Positions 13,456 through 16,452 of a stretch of 16,452 nt of DNA are shown in pieces. Position 1 is the first letter of the stretch. Every line of letters begins with the position of its first letter. The DNA lies in assembly GCA_934511165.1 (NCBI GenBank), contig CAKSWA010000045.1, positions 1 to 16,452 of the forward strand, given 5' to 3'. Below the pieces are notes generated by a model, which worked only from the letters and a program-made list of their open reading frames with translations, had not been told where the DNA came from and ran no database searches. The translations under genes were made by a program, and so were the position numbers. This stretch comes from an uncultured Oscillospiraceae bacterium (GTDB lineage: Bacteria > Bacillota > Clostridia > Oscillospirales > Oscillospiraceae).

Positions 13456-14892
13456 TTACCACGTGCGGTTGCTCTGGAACGTGAGCCATTTGATCTCGGT
13501 ATAGTCGTCCATGGAGAACTTGCCGCCTTCGCGGCTGACGCCGCTCTCCTTCCAGCCGCCGCAGGGAGCGGTCGTCGCGCTCAGGTACGTGAGATCGTTG
13601 ATGTGCACCATGCCTGCCTCGATCTTCATGCCGAGCTCTATGGCGCGGTCCAGATAGTGCGTGAGCACCGCGGCGGAGAGACCGAAGAGGTTGTCGTTGC
13701 ACTTTGAGAGCGCTTCGTCGGCGTCCTTCACGGGGATAACGCTCGTGACCGGCGCGAAGCTCTCCTCATAGAAGATGCGCATGGTCTCGTCCACGCCGCA
13801 GAGCACCGTCGGGCGGAAGAAGGGGCCGTCGTGCGTGCCGCCGCAGAGGAGCTTTGCGCCCTTCGATACGGCGTCGTCCACCTGCGAACGGACAAAGGCG
13901 CAATGGCGCTCGTCGATCAGCGGGCCGATGAACACGTCCGGGGCGGTCGGGTCGCCGACCTTGAGTGAGAGCGCGTAGTCGCGCAGCTTCCCGCAGAACG
14001 CCTCGTACAGCGGCTCTTCCACGAGAATGCGCGATGTTGCCATGCAGAGCTGTCCCTGGTTGCTGAAAGCGCCGAGACCGGCGGTCTTTACGGCCTCGTC
14101 GAGATCGTAGTCGCGCAGCACGATCAACGGGTTTTTGCCGCCGAGCTCCATCGCGGTGCGCTTGAAGTCCTGCGCCGCGGCCATGGCGATCTTCCGTCCG
14201 GCGTTCCCGCCGCCGGTGAACGACACCATGCGCACGCGCTTATCCTGCGCGAGCACTGCGGAAAGGCTCTCGTCCGCGACCGGAACAATATTGAGCACGC
14301 CCGCCGGGAGGCCGGCCTCGTGCAGCACTTCGCCGAGCAGCAGGCACACCGCCGGGGTGTGCGGCGACGGCTTGAGGATGAAGCTGTTGCCCGCGGCGAG
14401 CGCGAACGCGAGCTTTTTCACCGAGAGGATCAGCGGGTAATTGAACGGGAGTATTCCCAGAATCACGCCGAGCGGCTGGCGCACGGCCATGGACAGCTGC
14501 CCCGGCTTGCCCGCCGGGTACACCTCCGTCGTGTGGCGGCGGCATTCGCCCGCCGCGACGCGGAAGAGATTCACACTGCCGGCAAACTCGCCGCGCGCGA
14601 TGAGCTGCGCTTTGCCGCCCTCGCGGACGAGAAGCTCCATGAACTCCGCCTCGCGCGACTCCATGATGTCCGCCGCGCGCAGCAGCACGCGCTCGCGCGC
14701 GTCCGCCATCGTTTTCGCCCAGCCGGGGAAAGCCGCCGCCGCAGTCGCGAGCGCGGTCTCCACGTCGGCCGCACCGGCGCGGTGCACCGTGAAGAGGGGC
14801 TTGCCCGTCGCGGGCTCGATGTCCTCGCGCACGCAGCCGTCGGTTTGCGGCGTCCATGCGCCGTTCAGATACAGGGGATACTCGTTTCTCAT
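13456..14892 (-). CDS. NAD(P)-dependent aldehyde dehydrogenase
   Basis: The 478-residue enzyme is full length for the ALDH superfamily and oxidises an aldehyde to its acid. Visible active-site residues are N151 in 'LPFNYPL', K174 in 'ILKPSPHTP' (cofactor binding), E249 in 'MELGGKNP' and nucleophile C283 in 'NQGQLCMATSR'. 'SFTGGGNAG' stands in place of the common FTGS motif, and 'EESFAPV' replaces the usual EExFGPV. The sequence resembles the benzaldehyde/lactaldehyde/succinate-semialdehyde-type group, but the substrate cannot be read from it. It follows the phosphorylase gene by 37 bases and is probably co-transcribed. A link to aldehydes from deoxyribose breakdown is possible but speculative. 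TAGGAGTG precedes the ATG. Confidence 0.93.
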   Translation of the reverse strand: MRNEYPLYLNGAWTPQTDGCVREDIEPATGKPLFTVHRAGAADVETALATAAAAFPGWAKTMADARERVLLRAADIMESREAEFMELLVREGGKAQLIARGEFAGSVNLFRVAAGECRRHTTEVYPAGKPGQLSMAVRQPLGVILGILPFNYPLILSVKKLAFALAAGNSFILKPSPHTPAVCLLLGEVLHEAGLPAGVLNIVPVADESLSAVLAQDKRVRMVSFTGGGNAGRKIAMAAAQDFKRTAMELGGKNPLIVLRDYDLDEAVKTAGLGAFSNQGQLCMATSRILVEEPLYEAFCGKLRDYALSLKVGDPTAPDVFIGPLIDERHCAFVRSQVDDAVSKGAKLLCGGTHDGPFFRPTVLCGVDETMRIFYEESFAPVTSVIPVKDADEALSKCNDNLFGLSAAVLTHYLDRAIELGMKIEAGMVHINDLTYLSATTAPCGGWKESGVSREGGKFSMDDYTEIKWLTFQSNRTW

Positions 14893-14929
14893 TGGGTCAC
14901 TCCTATTTTATTGGTATGGTTTGTTTATA

Positions 14930-16234
14930 TCAGGTCACAACGCCGCGGATGAACGGCGGACGGACGGGCGCTTCGTCGGAGAAGGTGTAGCATTTCAAAA
15001 GCTCTTCCACCGCCGCGGCGGCGTCCGCTTCGGTTTTGGCGTGGATGGTGGCGAGCGTGTCGCCTTTGTGGAGGTACGCGCCGTCCTTCGCCGCGAGCAC
15101 GACGCCGACGGAGAGGTCAATCACATCCTCCTTCGTGGCACGGCCGCCGCCAAGGTGCATGGAGACGAGGCCGATGTCCTTTGCCTCCATCGCGGCGATA
15201 AAGCCGTCGCGCGGCGCTTTCACGGTGTGCACGACCGGCGCTTGCGGGAGAAGCGAGGTATCGTATACCGCCGCGGGATCGCCGCCCTGCGCGCGCACCA
15301 TAGCAGCGAGCTTATCGAGCGCCGCGCCGCTCTCGATGGACTTTTCCAGCCGTGCGCGGGCCTCCGCTTCCGTTTCGGCAAGGCCGCTGCGGACGAGGAT
15401 GTTCGTGCCGAGCACGAGACACAGCTCGCGAAGATCCGGCACATCCGCCCCGCGCAGGACGGAAATGGCTTCCTTAACCTCCAGCGCGTTGCCGACGGCG
15501 AAGCCGAGCGGCTGATCCATATCGGTCACGACGGCGGCCATGTTGCGCCCGGCGTGCTTGCCGACGCTCACCATCTGCCGCGCGAGCTCAAAGGCGGATT
15601 CCTCCGTCTCCATGAACGCGCCGGAGCCGGTTTTCACGTCCAGCACAATGGTGCGCGCGCCGGAAGCGAGCTTTTTGGACATGATGCTCGATACGATCAG
15701 CGGGATGGAATTCACCGTTGCGGTCACATCGCGCAGCGCGTACATTTTCTTATCCGCCGGGGCGAGGTTCGCCGTCTGCCCGGCGATGACGAAGCCGACA
15801 TTTTCCGCGTTTTCGAGGAATTTTTCGGGCGTCATGGCAGTGGAGAAGCCGGGGAAGGATTCGAGCTTATCAATCGTGCCGCCGGTGTGGCCGAGACCGC
15901 GGCCGGACATTTTCGCCATTTTGCCGCCGCACGCCGCCACCATCGGGCACAGCACGAGCGAGGTCTTATCGCCGACGCCGCCGGTCGAGTGCTTGTCGGC
16001 GGTGTGCTCGCCGAGCGGCGAGAGATCTACCACGTCGCCGGAGTGCTCCATCTCTATGGTGAGCTGCGCCGTTTCCTCCGGCGTCATGCCGCGGAAATAG
16101 ATGGCCATCATCAGCGCGGACATCTGGTAGTCCGGGATGTCCCCCGCCGTGTAGCCGTGAACGATAAAATGCAGTTCCTCCTGCGTGAGGGTCTGACCCT
16201 GTTTTTTCTTTTCGATCAGATCGGTCATATGCAT
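14930..16234 (-). CDS. pdp: Pyrimidine-nucleoside phosphorylase
   Basis: The 434-residue enzyme cleaves uridine, thymidine or deoxyuridine with phosphate to give the base and (deoxy)ribose 1-phosphate in the cytosol. The glycosyltransferase family 3 phosphate site 'DKHSTGGVGDKTSL' (about 80-93) and 'KMSGRGLGHTGGTIDKLE' (108-125) are intact. R168, S183 and K187 in 'LRDVTATVNSIPLIVSSIMSKK' stand at the positions known to hold the pyrimidine in this family. Length matches the Bacillus enzyme (433). The frame extends to 16285, but ATG 16232-16234 is chosen because AAGAGGTG precedes it by 7 bases and homology begins there; an ATG two codons later is the alternative. It leads an operon with the aldehyde dehydrogenase gene. 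Confidence 0.96.
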   Translation of the reverse strand: MHMTDLIEKKKQGQTLTQEELHFIVHGYTAGDIPDYQMSALMMAIYFRGMTPEETAQLTIEMEHSGDVVDLSPLGEHTADKHSTGGVGDKTSLVLCPMVAACGGKMAKMSGRGLGHTGGTIDKLESFPGFSTAMTPEKFLENAENVGFVIAGQTANLAPADKKMYALRDVTATVNSIPLIVSSIMSKKLASGARTIVLDVKTGSGAFMETEESAFELARQMVSVGKHAGRNMAAVVTDMDQPLGFAVGNALEVKEAISVLRGADVPDLRELCLVLGTNILVRSGLAETEAEARARLEKSIESGAALDKLAAMVRAQGGDPAAVYDTSLLPQAPVVHTVKAPRDGFIAAMEAKDIGLVSMHLGGGRATKEDVIDLSVGVVLAAKDGAYLHKGDTLATIHAKTEADAAAAVEELLKCYTFSDEAPVRPPFIRGVVT

Positions 16235-16256
16235 GATGCAACACCTCTTTGATGGA

Positions 16257-16285
16257 ATTTTACCACATTCTATGCGCGGAAACAA
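16257..16285 (-). promoter_or_regulatory. Promoter of the pdp operon
   Basis: On the minus strand TTGTTT (complement of 16280-16285) and TAAAAT (complement of 16257-16262) lie 17 bases apart, about 22 bases before the ATG, leaving a short leader with the ribosome site. Confidence 0.5.
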
Positions 16286-16331
16286 GGTTTTCCCCCGCGG
16301 GCGAAAAATGACAGCATAAGAAATTTTTCTG

Positions 16332-16360
16332 TTGACAATTCAGGCCGCAAATGCTATTAT
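16332..16360 (+). promoter_or_regulatory. Promoter of the tRNA-Leu gene
   Basis: TTGACA (16332-16337), a 17-base spacer and TATTAT (16355-16360) form a near-consensus SigA promoter. Transcription would start near 16367, about ten bases before the tRNA. It diverges from the pdp promoter. Confidence 0.85.
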
Positions 16361-16377
16361 AGGCAAGCTGACAGTAT

Positions 16378-16452
16378 GCGCGAGTGGTGGAATTGGTAGA
16401 CTCGCTAGATTCAGGTTCTAGTGTCCACTCCGGACGTGGGGGTTCAAGTCCC
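16378..16452 (+). tRNA. tRNA-Leu (anticodon CAG), partial at window end
   Basis: The acceptor 5' strand GCGCGAG (16378-16384) is followed by the D arm typical of tRNA-Leu ('GTGGAATTGGTAGAC'). The anticodon arm CTAGA-TTCAGGT-TCTAG carries anticodon CAG, and the class II long variable arm pairs GTCC with GGAC. The T loop TTCAAGT is present. The window ends in the 3' side of the T stem, about ten bases before the expected 3' end. Confidence 0.95.

Noticed and set aside
14441..16252. A 603-codon open frame on the plus strand opposite pdp and the aldehyde dehydrogenase gene
   Set aside because: It spans two well-recognised genes on the other strand and has His/Arg-rich, low-quality protein sequence without signals for translation.

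Overview
The window looks like a GC-rich member of the Clostridia, most likely an Oscillospirales-type gut anaerobe. This is inferred from the SipW/TasA-type proteins, the 'LIPTGQLNWP' cell-wall sorting signal, Gram-positive ribosome binding sites, GTG and TTG starts, and short palindromic intergenic repeats. Species cannot be fixed from the sequence alone.

The left 10 kb (501-10117, all on the minus strand) is one tightly packed gene cluster that reads, in transcription order: a TetR-family regulator with its own promoter and palindromic operator; a SipW-type signal peptidase whose ATG directly abuts the regulator's stop; three TasA/camelysin-type filament subunits; a small Cys-rich secreted protein; a 1043-residue von Willebrand A (VWA) domain protein; a fourth TasA-type protein; a TasA-like protein with a C-terminal LIPTG sorting signal; and a sortase that overlaps it. 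Together these could build and anchor a surface fibre. SipW would release the subunits, TasA paralogues would polymerise, the VWA protein would be an adhesive part, and the sortase would attach the LIPTG protein to the wall. The Cys-rich protein carries the TasA-type N-terminal strand register but no TasA body, which makes it a candidate accessory that plugs into the fibre. The longest internal gap (7173-7313) holds an array of overlapping stem-loops. Left of the cluster a truncated XRE-family regulator (1-350, minus) has a good promoter and several repeated palindromes.

From 10118 to 10623 there is a 500-base gene-poor stretch holding the tetR promoter/operator and, at its right end, a palindromic mobile-repeat-like element with 13-bp inverted ends. 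That element runs into the 3' end of a Nudix hydrolase gene and supplies its last 19 codons. The Nudix gene follows an RluA-family pseudouridine synthase gene in a two-gene minus-strand operon, which diverges from a FliB-like lysine N-methylase gene. Next, on the plus strand, comes a cytidine-deaminase-like gene.

The right end has a minus-strand pair, pyrimidine-nucleoside phosphorylase then an aldehyde dehydrogenase, convergent with the deaminase gene. A second palindromic repeat and a bidirectional terminator lie between the convergent genes. The window ends inside a tRNA-Leu(CAG) gene that has a near-consensus promoter. The right half is ordinary housekeeping and salvage metabolism; the left half is the accessory region of interest.
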